64,000 nucleotides of DNA from Puccinellia tenuiflora (GCA_012064385.1 QRDG01000837.1:124001-188000), one strand, 5' to 3'; counted from the first letter of the stretch, positions 44,636 through 58,267 are shown. A program made the numbers and translations. The notes: generated from the letters alone by a model not told the origin.

Positions 44636-47600
44636 TGTAATGCCCCGGGGTTTTTCCCCCAAATTAGATTTTTTGCTTGTTTTTGTTTTTGCATCATCAT
44701 GACATCAGCATCATCGCATCGCATGTTTTTGGCAACAAAAATTATTTTTATTAAACCCTATTTTATTTTTCTAAAATTGTCGGAAAAATATTTTTATCGA
44801 GACGGTCGTCTCCGTTTTATAAAATTAATTGCCAAATTATTTTGCAAAAGAAAAAAATAATTTTGAGTTAGCGAGAGAGCAGCCCAAAACCTGGCCCAAG
44901 CCCACCTAGCCTCCAAACCCTAATCCTGCCCCTGCCTTTTTCCTTTCCCACCCCTGTCTTTTTGCAGCCGCCCTCTCCTCGTTTTTCTTTTTCGCGGAAA
45001 TACCCTCCCACATCCTTTTCTTTTCTTTTCCCCTCCCTTTCTTTTTCTTCCTCTCTCCTCTTTTCTTTCTTCCTTTCTTTTTTTTTCTTTTCCTCCCGCA
45101 TCCTTCTCCTCCCGAGCCCGCATCCACCTGCTCCCCGTCGATCCCCAACCCCGACTCTGCTCCTCCGGGCCGGCCGCCGGCCTGCTCCTCCACCATCCGC
45201 GCCTCCTCTGCTGCCGCTCCGGCCGACCCCGTCTCCCGCACGGCCGCGTCCAGCATCGCCCGAGCCGGCCATCCTCGACCTCGCCCTCCATGGCCGCCTC
45301 CTGTCCCGACCGCGGCCGGCTCCCGCACCAGGTCCTCCGCCGGCCTTCTCCATCTCCCTGCACCGTCGTGCTCCTCCTCCCAGTGCTCCCCTCCAGCTCC
45401 GGCCGCCCTTCCCCAGCCGCCAGCGCCGTCCTCCTCCTCTGCTCACCTCGCGCCTGCTGCCGCCGTCGACCGCCGCCACCTCGCCCCTTTGCCCCGCACC
45501 CGCGCCTCCAGCCGCCGGCCTTCCTCTTGCTGCCCCGGCCAGCCTTGCCCCGCCATGGCCTCCCTCTCCCCCGAGCTCCTCCTCCCGGTCCCCTGCACCC
45601 GTCCTCCCCAACAAGCGCTGCCCCGGCTCAATCTCTTCCTGCCGCCGCGTCCCCGAGCTCGCCCACCACCGGCCGGCCGTTTCCGCATTGCTTTGGCCTG
45701 AGCCGTGTCCTCGTCTCCTCTGTGTCGACGCTTGTTGTAGTAGTTGCCTCCTTCTGTGGGTGTTGGTGATCCATCTGTGCAGCCCCGCTGCATGTTCCCG
45801 TCACCGTGTCGTGCTCGTTTCCGTCCCCGACGCCTCCGTGATGCGTCCCCGTTTCCGATGTTTCCCGGTTGTCCCCGTCGGGAAGCCGTCCCCGATGTTC
45901 ACGTTTTGAGTTCCCCGGTGCATTCCCCGACGGTTCCCCGTTTCTCTCCCCGACTTTTCTCGACGTGAAGCCATTCCCCGACCCGTCGTGAAGCGTTCCC
46001 GTTTCCGTTCCCCGTCGTGAAGCCGTTCCCGTCGTGAACCGGAGATTCCCCGTTCCCGTCGTGAAGCCTCCCCGACGCCAAGTTCTTCGTTTCCCCGTCG
46101 TGAAGCACCGTGAAGACCGGTGTCCGATCTCCGACCACCGTGAACTCCGTCGACCCCGAAGCCCGGAACGCCAAGGTCCGCCACGACGACGACCCGAGTA
46201 CGACTACTTCCACGACATCGACTACCTCGACTACAACGACTACTTCGACTACGACGACTACTTCGACTACGACCCGAAGACGGTGGCTCCCGAATCCGAA
46301 GTTCCTCGTTTCCGATGTGCGACCCCAACCCTAAACCCCTATATGCCATATATATATGCGATATCTTATAAAATCATGCATCATTAATTAACATCGCACC
46401 TTTATCCATTTAGTCGAATTAATCCAACTTAATTATGGGGTTTGTCCGGTGCATCTATATTGTGCACCGAACCCATTTAAATTGCTTTGCCATGTGTTAG
46501 GGAATAAAATTGGACAACATTTAATTTGTCATGCATCATGTCATCAACATGCCGCTTCTTTTGCCGTAGTAGTAAAATGCATCTTTTCTGTTGTCTAGTG
46601 TTTGTTGCTTCTTCGGGATAGTACGTTGAGTTGATGTGAGCAACGACAAGTTCTGCTACCTCTACCGGATTGCAGGCAAGTGATACTCCCTTGCTATCTT
46701 TGCTTGTTTTCTGTCTCTTACTCGTCCTATCTTTTGTTCCTTGCTAGCCTTATGTCACGATGCTTGTGTTCCGATCCTATTTGCATGTTTCCTTTGCAGC
46801 CATGATATGCCACCACCCCCACATCCTATTAACCTGTTGTTTGTTTACCTTGTTAGCCTTGCGAGTCGTAGTGCATGCTTAGGTGCTTTGCTTGAGTCTT
46901 GTTGTCTCTTTGTCTAGTCTTGTTCTTAACACGATAGCTAGGCTCAACTAAAATGGTAATCTTTATTTTCTGTTGCGATGGGAATAACTTAATTAAAGAT
47001 AAGGCACCGGCGGAAGGCCAATCGTGGTGATTTGTTCTGCTAGTGTCGCCTAGGACCCGAGTTCTTTTCCGCTGATCCAAGACTGAGTGCACTAACCACA
47101 TGTGGGAGTTCTATGGGCCTCCCCGCAATCTATTACCGGATCCTCAAACTTGTCCAGGTGCCACAAGTAGTTCGGGTGTTTCTACGGTTACAAGCGCGGA
47201 TGTTATGGTAAGATGGATACGTGGTTACTTACGGTAGGGCTTGCGGTATGATGTGAAGTGACCAACTCATGGTAGTTTGTGTCACCTAGCCGTAGTCGCA
47301 AACGGTTAGGCCCACCTCGAAGCTTCGGACGGACTCTCAAGGTGGATCAGTCCTAGCTAGGTGGCTCCCTGGACTTGTTTGTAGTGAAGGGAAGTATTGC
47401 GTCGAAACCTCCACCGGTACACCTCTAAGTGAGAGTTTCGATGCGTGTGGGTTCATTGGTGCATCCCTGCAGGGTGAAATCTTTTCGAAAAGCCGTGTCC
47501 GCGGTTATGGACGACTTGGTGAAATGCGCTGGCTAAAAAGATCATAGACAACTTGCACCTTATAATGAAAATAACTTGACTAGTAAGATAGATCACTTGA

Positions 47601-48276
47601 ATAATAACCCATAAAACTTGTCCACCGTGTGAGTGCCCGGACTTCTTCCTCGTGGGTTGAGGATACGAGGGAGTCGTTTTAGGGTAGGTTTGTTTGGTGA
47701 GTAGTATAATTGGTTTCTCATGCGCTCTCTTACCTTTTCTCTGATAGACGAAAGTTGTAGCGTGTCTCTATAAGTTGTTAGTGTTGCTTGCCGCCTCAAT
47801 CGCTAACCCTCTTCCCCTGGAATTCCAGCTTTGATATCTTGTGAGTATTACTTGCCAGTACTGTTTATAGTACTGACCCCTTCGGGGCTGCTATTCCAAT
47901 GCAGCCAAACAGGTTTGAAGTCTGACGACGTTAGCTTGGGAATCCCTCCGGCTTGGCCTGGGTAGGGATATGGTGCCTTCGTTTATCTTCAGGACTCTTA
48001 GTCCAATTTGTTTCTTGTCCGTAGCCGGACGCTACCCGTTTCCGTTGTTATTTGGATCTTTGTATTGTATCTTTGCTCTTGACTCGGTGAGTCGTTGTTG
48101 TATATGTTCTTTTGTGGGTTCCATCGAGAACTGTTGTAATGTTATCACTATTCCACCCGCATAACGTGTGTGTTGTGACCTGCACGTTATGCCTGGTGGG
48201 CGTCCTTTAGGATCGTTATTATGCGGATTTGGCTGGAACGCTAAAATCTGCATAGTACCGATCTTGGGGCGTTACA
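44636..48276 (+). mobile_element. Solo LTR, 3.64 kb, related to the Tekay/Del-like LTR at 17739
   Basis: It begins TGTAATGCCCCGGGG and ends TTGGGGCGTTACA, with perfect 5 bp duplications AATAA (44631-44635, 48277-48281). Shared blocks with the Gypsy LTR include GGTGATTTGTTCTGCTAGTG and AATCTTTTCGAAAAGCCG. No internal domain is present, so it formed by LTR-LTR recombination. The Pro/Arg-rich open frames at 44900-45900 lie in its GC-rich leader and have no recognisable product. Confidence 0.9.
46199..46276 (+). repeat. Asp-Tyr codon repeat inside the solo LTR
   Basis: Repeats of GACTACTTCGACTACGAC would encode DYFDYDDYFDYD in one frame. The Gypsy LTR has acidic Tyr-containing stretches at comparable places (about 19745 and 21010). 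Confidence 0.6.
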
Positions 48277-48281
48277 AATAA

Positions 48282-49139
48282 TATACCATGTTAATATCCA
48301 TACCTACCCGAGTCGGTGTACTTTCATAATCCAGCAAGTCTTCCTCTAGCAAATTTTCCGACTCGTCCGTTATTCACTCTGGCAACTCTGTTTCGCCTTC
48401 CGCCGGCTCCTTGCTGGGCGAGTTCTCTGCCGAGTCCCCATTTGACGACTCGTTATCCGACTCGCCCCTTGCCGGCTTGTCCCCTGCTTCCAAATCCGCT
48501 GCTTCCACCTCATCCGCCCATGATGAATAAGTGATGGCCGGTACGGAAACCGGTTCCGACTCATCACTAACAGCAGGACTTGGTGCAATAATCAAAGGAG
48601 TCGTCGCAGGAGTCAGCTTTGGTACCCATACTTGAGCCGAAACCATTGGTTTTTTAGTGTTGAATCGAGCGTCTCTGACTCGCTCAGCTTCCTTCTCTGC
48701 TTTTTCTCGGTTCCTTGCCCTCTGCAGCTTCCGTCTTTGCGTTTTCGTTATACCTGGCGGGCACCACTTTGGCTGGGTATATTTTGGGTCCCGAGGTTTA
48801 GTTGCTATGGCTTGCCTGGATCCGGCTTCATGGTCACTGGATGTCACCTTGGGCACGATAGCAAGTATCGGCTCATCATTTGCTAACTTTGTAGCCAGGT
48901 CCTTCAGTTTCAACACATGCGTTCCAATGACCAATGAGTTGTTTGGGATCAACCCACTTCCTATGTCAGCTGCTTTAGCTCCTTGCGCCTTGCCTCGCCG
49001 GTATGAGGACTCACCAGGATACACAAGTCGGCTATGTACAGCTTGCCGGGTTGTTTGACGCTTGGACTTCCCATCCGACTTCTGATATTGGCAACCTCCT
49101 TCGATAGATGGTGACCAAGGCCGCTTCCCATGTCGTTGG
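48282..49139 (-). pseudogene. Gypsy gag C-terminal region, fragment
   Basis: An open stretch (to 48374) has a basic region KWCPPGITKTQRRKLQRARN typical of Gypsy gag-pol in grasses, followed by an acidic tail (SADEVEAADLEAGDK-like). It ends in an in-frame TGA at 48374-48376, after which the same frame continues to the solo LTR. Its N-terminal part is cut by the Sirevirus LTR at 49140. Confidence 0.7.
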
Positions 49140-51669
49140 TGAAAGGACACGGATGTCGCCTAGAGGGGGGGGGGTGAATAGGCGATTTAAAATTATTACG
49201 GTTAAGGCTTGAATAAATGCGGAATAAAACTAACGTTTAATTTATCAAGCCAAAACCTAAACTAGCTAGGTTCACCTATGTGCACCAACAACTTATGCTA
49301 AGCAATATGATCAACTAGGTGATAGCAAGATATATGACTTTAAGCTTAATGTCTATCATAAAGTAAATAGCATAAGTAAGAAGCTCGGGATAGAAATACC
49401 GAGGCACTTGGAGACGATGATTTATCCCGAAGTTCACTTCCCAATGGAAGCTAGTCTCCGTTGGAGCGGCGCGGTGTTCACCAATGTGAAACACCGAGTA
49501 GCCTTGATATGGCACACCGTATCTCCGTTGTGTCTTACCACCAATGTGGCGAGGCACTTGTCACTATGTTGCCGTTGAGGTTGACAACTAGAACCTTTAC
49601 AAGGGTGAAGCTCACTCCACAAGTTGGAGGGTCTTCACCAAATGCACCGAGCCGCCAAGACTCGATGCCCAAGGCCGGGGCACACACCACAACTCAATTG
49701 ATGGCTCCCGGCAATATCTTCGTAGCTACCAAAGCTCCGAAGCAACAAGGTTGAGCCACACTCCACAATTGGAGGCTCCCAACAAATCCCGTAAGCCACC
49801 AAGACTCCGAGAAATCAAACCGTCTAGGGTACCAACGTGCCCTAGAGGAACAAGCTCTAGGGCACCAAAGTACCCAAGAGTAACAAGCTTCTCAACTTCA
49901 CTTTCCACGAATCACCGTGGAGAACTCAAACCGATGCAACTAATGCTATGGCAAGAACACACTAAGTGGTCAAGTTCTTCCAACCCGAATCCAACCAAAG
50001 CAACTAATGCTTGGGAGGGATTAGGGAGGAAGAACAAAGGAGGAACACAAAGAAACTCCAAAGATTTAGATCCAAAGTGTTCTCCTCACTTAGAGGAGAA
50101 ATCGATTGGTGGAAACACGGATCTAAAACTCCTCTCTCTTTTCTCTCAAAGGAGTAGCACGAACTAGTGGAGAGAATGAGAGAGAGCCAAGCTCAAGAGG
50201 TCAACAATGGAGGAGAGAGAATAGCTCAAGAGTTGGCAAAAAGGTTGGTTTATTTTTGGGGAAGAAGCCTTTTAAATAGGGGCTCCAAAAGGAGCCGTTG
50301 GAAAAAGATAGAGGGGGGAAACAGCAACCAGGCCGGCCTACAACCCGGCCTGGGCCGGCCTGGGAACCGGCAAGGAAAGGAGGCAGCACACCGGCCTGGC
50401 GCGCCGGCCTGCTCCCCGGCCTGGGCCGGCTTGGGAGCCGGTGGCCCACCCGGCTGTGCCGGCCTGTGGCCCGGCCTGGGCCGGCCGGGGTACCGGGCCC
50501 CTGCCCGACGGCGCCGGCCTGCTATCCGGCCTGGGCCGGCTCGGGAGCCGGCGGCCCACCCGGCTGTGCCGGCCTGTGGCCCGGCCTGGGCCGGCCGGGG
50601 TACCGGGCCCCTGCCCGACGGCGCCGGCCTGGGATCCGGCCTGGGCCGGACGGCAGGCCGGTCTGGCCACTCCCCCCTTTTTTCTTTTCTCTTTTTAGAA
50701 ACCGACCGAGGGTAAAGTCGCAATAACTTTCGCATACGAACTCCGTTTTCGATAATCTTGGACTCGTTGGAATCATCACAACGAGCACTACAAGAATATA
50801 TATAGAAACATCATTGTTCAACAAGATATGGTAAAGCCAAATGGTGAGAGGTAAAACCCTTTCATTAAAACCCGGAAAACCATATCTTTTGCATATGACG
50901 TCCGAATAACACAAAACCACTTTTGTTAGAAAGAGGACGACAAATGCTACCCTATATCATGTGAGAATATTGAAACCAAGTAAGGGAGATTTTGCTAATA
51001 AATGGAAGAGTGAAACCTTCCGCATAGATGGACCGACAAAATCTCCGACACCGAAAACACAATAGGGAACACATATGAAAACCGTTTTCGGTGACCTTGG
51101 CCTTGTCATGACAAGCAAGACAAGCACCAATACCACACCACGATAAGAGCCAAATAGGAACCAATAAAGATGATGCCACAGATGCAAAGGTTTGAGCTCT
51201 CTACGACCGATACGCTAAAGCTCACTTGAGAGCCCCTCTTGATAGTACGGTTACCTATCCTAAAACCCGGTCTCCCAACTAAACCGCGAGACCGGTAAAA
51301 TAGAAACCCTATCAAGATCATACCTTTGCCTTGCGCATTCCACTTGAGCTCGATGATGATGATCTTGATCTACTCTCAAGTGGATCACCTTTCTTGATTT
51401 TGCCCCGCTTGGTGAAGACACGCATATTGCTCCCCCATACACCAAGATGGGAGGGACACTCTTCGACATATCTTCACATGGCCTTTATCTTATATGTTGA
51501 TCAAGCCTTGATCAACATATAGTCTTCTTCTTTTAGCCTTGACTCCAACATATGGAGTCCAAGCATTCCTTATGGACCAACACTGCAAATATAACTCAAG
51601 GTACGCATTAGTCCATAGGGATTGTCATTAATTACCAAAACAACACATGGGGACAACCATGCCCTTTCA
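49140..51669 (-). repeat. Sirevirus-like LTR A (2.53 kb)
   Basis: In plus coordinates it begins TGAAAGGACACGGATGTCGC and ends CATGCCCTTTCA, then ATCTCCCCCATTTTGG, the complement of a G-rich polypurine tract. It contains a GC-rich repeat block with 110 bp period (50323-50670). Confidence 0.88.
50323..50670. repeat. GC-rich tandem repeat in LTR A
   Basis: Units of GGCCTGGGCCGGCC type with a higher-order 110 bp repeat (CCCACCCGGCTGTGCCGGCC at 50445 and 50555). Confidence 0.85.
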
Positions 51670-54600
51670 ATCTCCCCCATTTTGGTAATTGATGACAATC
51701 CCTTTTGAGAGGGTTTATATAGTGAATTAAACAACCTTGCAAGACAAGGATGCATGAGCATGAGAGGCAAATGCTTAAGAACCAAACTAAAGCATAAAAC
51801 CAATTCCCTTAAACCCTCTAAAACTTCTCCCCCATTGGCATCGATTGCCGAAATGGGAAGAAAAATTCTAGAAGGCCAATATAGTATGAATTTCTCCATA
51901 AAGTGTGCATTCTTCAAAATGTGAGTGGAATCAAATGCACATATCCATTGATGAATAATAGAGGAAATCAAACTATATTGAGGATCCAAAGATTGCAAAA
52001 GGATGAAATCATTCTAAACATCTCCACCAAGGAGAAAAGCAAGCAAGAAGATCCTATCCTAGAGTTCTAAATAAAATTAGAGAAGCTCCCCAATGTCTAT
52101 GCACTATTGAGGAGTGCACAAATATGGAATCATCACTCCCCCAAAATCATCTAGGACACTCACCAAGTGCAAGGGAAAAAAAAAGGAAATTAAAGCAAAA
52201 CCGAGCACTTGCACCAAGGATGTGGTTGAGCCATAAGGAGATACCAATTAAGAGAAACTATCAATCAAGGCCCAACCAAGAGTATGTGTGTGTGTGTGAC
52301 AAGGCAATTAATTTGATAAGACACATAGTCTTGACCAAATGGAGATAAGTTATATATCGAGTATTGACACACATAGTCTTACAAATAAGATTTTTTTTAA
52401 AAAAAATATGTTCACAAGCTCAAGGAGACTAATTGGAAACTAATACCAATTGAAAAACCCACGAGCTAGTGAGAACATTTAGGCAACAAAATCAACATAC
52501 TCACGTGATGAGCATGAAGAGAAGAATCTTCAACAAAATGTGAGTGCCCAAAGGTGAGTAGAAATAATACAAGCACTCACGAGTCAAACTTGGAGCCACC
52601 AAAGAATTATAGATAAAAGACAAGGTGGCTTGCAAGAAGGTAGGATACCACATAAAAGGTGACCTCTCTCATATGTATAGGTTTCTAAGTAGACAATGAT
52701 ATTCGTCGACAAAGAAACTTGCACATATAAAATGGTTGATAAAGTGGAAACCATGGTATCCAAAAAGGAAGTCATGAATATACAAAAGATATTATTGCTT
52801 AAAAGCATAGCACATAGCTCAAATTTATCTCATTGTATATGAATGAACTTCAAAATATCAAAGACATCCCACATGTCACTAAGGGAATAAGAGATAGTGA
52901 AGATGCTTTGAGATAGGCAACAAGTATCACAAAGAAATAATACCAATTGAAGAAAAAAACTTTTGCATTTCCATCACACATATCACAACGATATACCAGT
53001 GAAGAAAGGAGCCAAAGTCACAACAATTGTACATTTAAAGTTTTCATGCCAAGGGGGCAACCTACACAAGGTTGAATACAAGAAAAATATGCCTGGGATA
53101 GATACTTGTTACCGAAATAGCATTGGTGATGATGAAGATGAGAATTTCTGTTTATCATCAAAGCTTGACTCTAATAATCACATGGTGAGGACACCTTCCT
53201 TATAAATGAGGCAAGCCTCCAATGCATCTCCATTGTACCTAAAACAAAATTCAAGTACAACATGGTTCCCAAACTCATTGGGTTCCATAGTAGTTAGATA
53301 CACTACAATACATAGGAAGCACTCCACATAAATATGTGCACATAGATGAACTTGAATTTCATGCACATCTTAGCCAAATTAGGATTTGGTGGAGTATCCT
53401 CTATATATTGGATCAAGAAAGACTAGCATGCCATAAAATAAATATATTAGTAAATATGCATGCATGGACTTACGAGAACCGAATGAGATACAATTTGGAC
53501 AAAACACTATGTAAACCAAGAAGAGAGCACACCAAAGTGTGACACAAAAAGGTTGTCCAAATTATATCAAAATCCAAATCAACACATGATTGAGGAAAAA
53601 TCAAATCAACATATGATTGATTCCAAAACACGTCAACACATGAAGTGTGACATCAATAGGAATCAAATCAAACAACACATGAGAGATAAGACACCAATTG
53701 AAAAACAAGATACCATTTAGGAGACAAGATACCAAGAGGAGGTTACTACTTGACCGAAATCAAGTAAAGTAAAATAAAGTAATAAGGTATCAAGATTTCC
53801 ACAATAAATATCAATTGAAACAAATATCTATGGAGGAGATATTAAATTCCGATTAATACCAATTGAAGGTACCTAGGCAAGGCCAATGAGCATATAAGAT
53901 GAAAGAAAGAGACATGCCCAAAGGGTTTTCTCATTCTATAGGATAAAACATAAAACAAGAGATGAGATTGCAAGACTCCCAAGAGAGAGCAAGGTTACAC
54001 TAAATAAACCAAACACCCTCTACAATTTTCATGATGGCACTAAGCATCAAGAGAAAAGATTTGTCTTCCATAAACACATATGATAGAAATCAAATGCCAA
54101 TTGAAAGGATCAAATATTGATAGATAGGATAGTGTTCTAAATAAAAGGAATGCTCCCCAAGATTCATGCATTATTTTTTTTGATATTTGTATTTGAATAC
54201 AAAATGCACACACAAGGGATCATTACTCTTCATATTTTATTTACAACACTAAACACTACCAATTTGAGAATTAGGATCCTAGCAAGAGGCAAGGAAGGCA
54301 ATGGGAGTCAAAATAAATATTTTGGCAAGAGATGTGGCAAATAAACACCAATGCCAATGTAAGGATAATCAAAAATATTCTACCATAAACATAAATATGG
54401 ATTGTCCAAGGACAATGACCGTTTGGAATTATTTTCCCGGTGATAGAGGTATCCAAGAATATCCTCACAAGATAAAACATATGGCAAGGGATAAGAAATA
54501 AAACACCATATTTTAATAAGGTTTGTTGGTAGTTCCAACTATTCAAACCAACCGGCAATGCCATGGTTAGAATAATATGGAACAAATGGTTTCTCAACTA

Positions 54601-55378
54601 ATGTATGGAAATGCATTTTAGAGAAAAACCACACCAAGCAAACTCACACAAACAAGAGCCAAACGATAGCTAGAAAACAAATTGGAACTTGTTCGAGCTA
54701 ATATGCCACATAGGAATAAGATAATTTACAATATCAAATCTAAGTGGCAAACCTCAAATGTTCACATTTTGTAGGATTGTAATATGCACATAGCTTATTA
54801 CTCCCCCACAATGTGATAATTCATTTCTTCTTAACAAGAGGCAAATAAAATCAAATAGAGATAATTAATAGACATTATAGAATTTGAATTTCTCATGAGC
54901 ATGACACACCACATAGTTACTAGATAATCTTGATATATCAATACTAGGTGGTGTTACTCATATACACACATTTTTAGGTTAGTGAAGTGAACAAAGCATA
55001 TCACTCCCCCAAAATGGGATAGTCCATTAATTTCTCAAAGAGCCCATTGAAATCAACACAAGATCCAATAAGGACTCAACACAAAGTTTACACATATATG
55101 GAGCGCACATTAACATACACAAACTTGATTGTTTAAGGTAAGTAATAAGCACAACATATACAAGCACATGCTAGGAACAAAACTAACACATGCTAGGGAG
55201 CAAGCAACTTTCAATGAATATATATAATTTAAATATAAGTTACCGCAAGAAGGAGCATTGGATATGAGATATGACAATATAATCCAAATAATTTGGCTAG
55301 TGGAAATAATCATCAAGAAGATCCCTTAATTCTTCAAGGATAGCCAAGTCTCCAATGTCCTTCATCACAACCTATTGA
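51670..55378 (-). other. Sirevirus 3' internal region with multiple polypurine-tract-like motifs; no pol
   Basis: The region is AT-rich without long open frames. It holds repeated CTCCCCCA-type motifs (near 51672, 51825, 52136, 54800, 55005), on the minus strand TGGGGGAG. Arrays of polypurine tracts before the 3' LTR are a known hallmark of Sireviruses. Between the gag stop (55379) and these motifs there are only a few hundred bases, so reverse transcriptase and integrase are missing. Confidence 0.7.
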
Positions 55379-57515
55379 TCAAGTTTGAGCTTGTTGGTCC
55401 CCAACCAAGTTGGGTCCTAAGAGGTTAGTCACAATAGGCTTGGCAACCCAAATGGTTCTTTTCTTGACACCACTTTGAGTTCCCACATATTTGGCAAACA
55501 CATTGCCAACCCTATCCTTCCTAAGAGAATAAACATCATCAATAATTATGGGGTTGGATAGAGTACCGTTTGTGCATGAAGAGGCCAAGTGACCTTTCTC
55601 ACGGCATAAGTAGCAATATCGACTCTTTTCTTTCTTCTTAATAGGCACCTTAACTTGAGAAGCAATGACTTGAGTCTTCTTAGGAGGTTGCCTTTGTTCA
55701 ACCCGAGGTTGAGCAAGAGATTGAACAATAGGCATCTTCCCTAGTTGGTTCTCACTAAGAGGCTTCTTCTTCATTGGGAAATCTCTAACATGATGCCCTT
55801 CAATTTTGCACTTGAAGCAAACAATCTTGGCCGAGTGATTGACTTGTTCTTGGCCCTTCTTATTGCTACTCTTGGACTTGTTCTTGATATTGGAGTTGAA
55901 TCCAAGTCCACTCTTGTCATTGGGGAATTTTTGTACACTCAACATGTTGTCAAGTGTGGCCTTCCCTTTATGACGTTTCTCCACATCTTTCTTCAAAGAA
56001 GTGGCTTGTGCCTTGTGCTCTTTAGTCTTCCCTACAAGGTTAGTAGCTACACAAGTACTAGAGGAAGTTGAAGCTTCATTGTTAGAGCAACTAGGCCACA
56101 AAATGTAATTCAACATATGATTTAGCATTAGTGTGAGATGAAGAATTACTAGGACTAGCACATGGCATTTTAGCATTTTTATTAGAAGTTGTGCCATTGT
56201 CCACATGGGGCTCACTAGATATTACCTTGGTAGCAATTGCCTCATGAGCTAACTTTAACTTATCATGAGATACGAGAAGATCTTCATGAGAGCTCGAGAG
56301 CTTCTCATGACTTTCTTCCAATATCTCATAATTGCTAGTTAGCAATTTAAGTTGAGCCCTTAGCTCAACATTCTCCTTTAAAATGGATGCTTCACAAGAA
56401 ATAGAGTTAGTAGCACAAGCATCAACATTAATAGAAATGGGAGAACAAGTAGGAAGCTCTTTTAGTAATTGAGCTTGGAGTTGATCATGAGACTTAGTGA
56501 GATGTGCAAGAGAATCTTCCAAGGACTTGACATCCTTTTCAAATTTCACATTAGCCTCAAGGAGTCTAACAATTTCAACAACAAGCTCATCATTTTTAAT
56601 TTTAAAATCATTAGCCACCTTGAGAGCTCTATCATAGGTTTCATTTACTTTGGATAACTCTAGAGTAAATGTCCCCTCAAGAGATTTCTTGGTGGTTTGT
56701 TCTTCGTCAAGAGCTTCCTTAAGATCCGCAATCGTGTTCGCATAACCACGTTCGCGGCGAAGACTTTCATCTTCACGTGCTTCCAAATCATCTAATTCTT
56801 GCTTGTGCCCAACAAAGGTAGTTATGAATTCTATGAAACTATCATGAGCATTTTTATCTTTTTGAAGAGCACGTTCAACCATTCCACTCTTATTCATAAG
56901 GAGGTCAAAACTATTATCCTTATCTTCATCATAATTTTCTTCATCATCATTAGATTTATATAAGTAATTTTTTGAAGATATGGAAGGACTATCAACACAA
57001 GCATGTGAAACATTTATAGTACTAGATGTGTTTAAGTCCAAAGATAAATCATTGCAATGAGATAGAGATGAAATATTATCTAGAAGAAGCTCACTATCAG
57101 TATTGCAAGATTTATCCCTACTCACCATTGCATTATTTTGTGGCTTGCCACATGTAGGTGAGGTAGAAGAAGTTGAGAACTCATTACGCCCGGAGGTGGA
57201 GTGAGAACAATCATTCTCACTATCCATGGACACACCATAATTGTCTTGAAGCTTGGTCCATAGCTCATGGCCATTCCGATAAGGAGAGATCGACAAAGCA
57301 ACTGCATTACTCAAAGACTTGAAAATCACATTAGAAGCTCCATCATCTAGATAAGAATTTTCCTCATCCTCTAGAGGAGAAAAACCCATATCTAGAATTT
57401 GCTCTATATATGGATCAATGTCCCGAAAATAATCTAGCATGCGATTTATCCAATCATTATAATTAGTGCCATCGAATATTAAAGAATCATTGTGCACTAA
57501 ACCACTAGATGACAT
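55379..57515 (-). pseudogene. Copia (Sirevirus-like) gag, one frameshift, about 715 codons
   Basis: From ATG 57515 it reads MSSSGLVHNDSLIFDGTNY, then the gag signature NDWINRMLDYF, ELWTKLQDNYG. A long coiled-coil part (LEAREDESLRRERG, LKEALDEEQTTKKSLE) follows. The frame changes near 56100. The second part carries two CCHC-type knuckles. The first is CFKCKIEGHHVRDF, in which the last Cys is replaced by Phe, and the second is CYLCREKGHLASSC, complete. The length fits Sirevirus gag proteins, which are larger than other Copia gags. It would form the particle core. No pol follows, so any movement would need another element's enzymes. Confidence 0.82.
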
Positions 57516-57556
57516 CTTTACTCTCTAGGCCGTGAAGCCCTATAAAGAGAGAACCC

Positions 57557-57568
57557 GCTCTGATACCA
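57557..57568 (-). other. Primer binding site (initiator tRNA-Met) of the Sirevirus-like element
   Basis: On the minus strand TGGTATCAGAGC follows the end of LTR B after two bases. This fixes the element's orientation and the LTR boundary. Confidence 0.88.
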
Positions 57569-58266
57569 ATTGAAAGGACACGGATGTCGCCTAGAGGGGG
57601 GGGGTGAATAGGCGATTTAAAATTATTACGGTTAAGGCTTGAATAAATGCGGAATAAAACTAACGTTTAATTTATCAAGCCAAAACCTAAACTAGCTAGG
57701 TTCACCTATGTGCACCAACAACTTATGCTAAGCAATATGATCAACTAGGTGATAGCAAGATATATGACTTGAAGCTTAATGTCTATCACAAAGTAAATAG
57801 CATAAGTAAGAAGCTCGGGATAGAAATACCGAGGCACTTGGAGACGATGATTTATCCCGAAGTTCACTTCCCAATGGAAGCTAGTCTCCGTTGGAGCGAC
57901 GCGGTGTTCACCAATGTGAAACACCGAGTAGCCTTGATATGGCACACCGTATCTCCGTTGTGTCTTACCACCAATGTGGCGAGGCACTTGTCACTATGTT
58001 GCCGTTGAGGTTGACAACTAGAACCTTTACAAGGGTGAAGCTCACTCCACAAGTTGGAGGGTCTTCACCAAATGCACCGAGCCGCCAAGACTCGATGCCC
58101 AAGGCCGGGGCACACACCACAACTCAATTGATGGATCCCGGCAATATCTTCGTAGCTACCAAAGCTCTGAAGCAACAAGGTTGAGCCCCACTCCACAATT
58201 GGAGGCTCCCAACAAATCCCGTAAGCCACCAAGACTCCGAGAAATCAAACCGTCTAGGGTACCAAC

Positions 58267-58267
58267 G
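58267..58267. other. Ambiguous base N at a duplication junction
   Basis: This is the only N in the window. The sequence after it (from 58269) repeats 57772-58266 with a few differences. LTR A reads straight through the same place without duplication. Confidence 0.95.

Larger units (their letters stand above)
44382..49139 (-). mobile_element. Gypsy retrotransposon remnant (gag C-terminus and protease), interrupted by a solo LTR
   Basis: Reading on the minus strand, coding similarity runs from 49139 (cut by the Sirevirus LTR) to 48282, jumps the solo LTR, and continues from 44635 to about 44382. The AATAA duplication marks the interruption. The protease region reads RDVEEDGQVAQLNFGP, VKHLKPLYVRGHING and MMVDGGAVVN, as in non-chromodomain grass Gypsy elements. 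Confidence 0.8.

Noticed and set aside
44962..45909. Long Pro/Arg/Ser-rich open frame (315 codons) and its opposite-strand counterpart
   Set aside because: It lies in the GC-rich leader of a solo LTR, has overlapping open frames in several frames on both strands, and shows no domain. Base composition explains it.
50167..50735. Gly/Pro/Ala/Arg-rich open frames on both strands
   Set aside because: They come from the GC-rich tandem repeat in LTR A and have no conserved start or domain.
54259..55378. LTR A extending to about 55 kb (6 kb LTR)
   Set aside because: TGAAAGG…CCTTTCA termini and an adjacent polypurine tract set the LTR end at 51669. The further match between 51670-54258 and 60713-63291 is internal sequence of two element copies.
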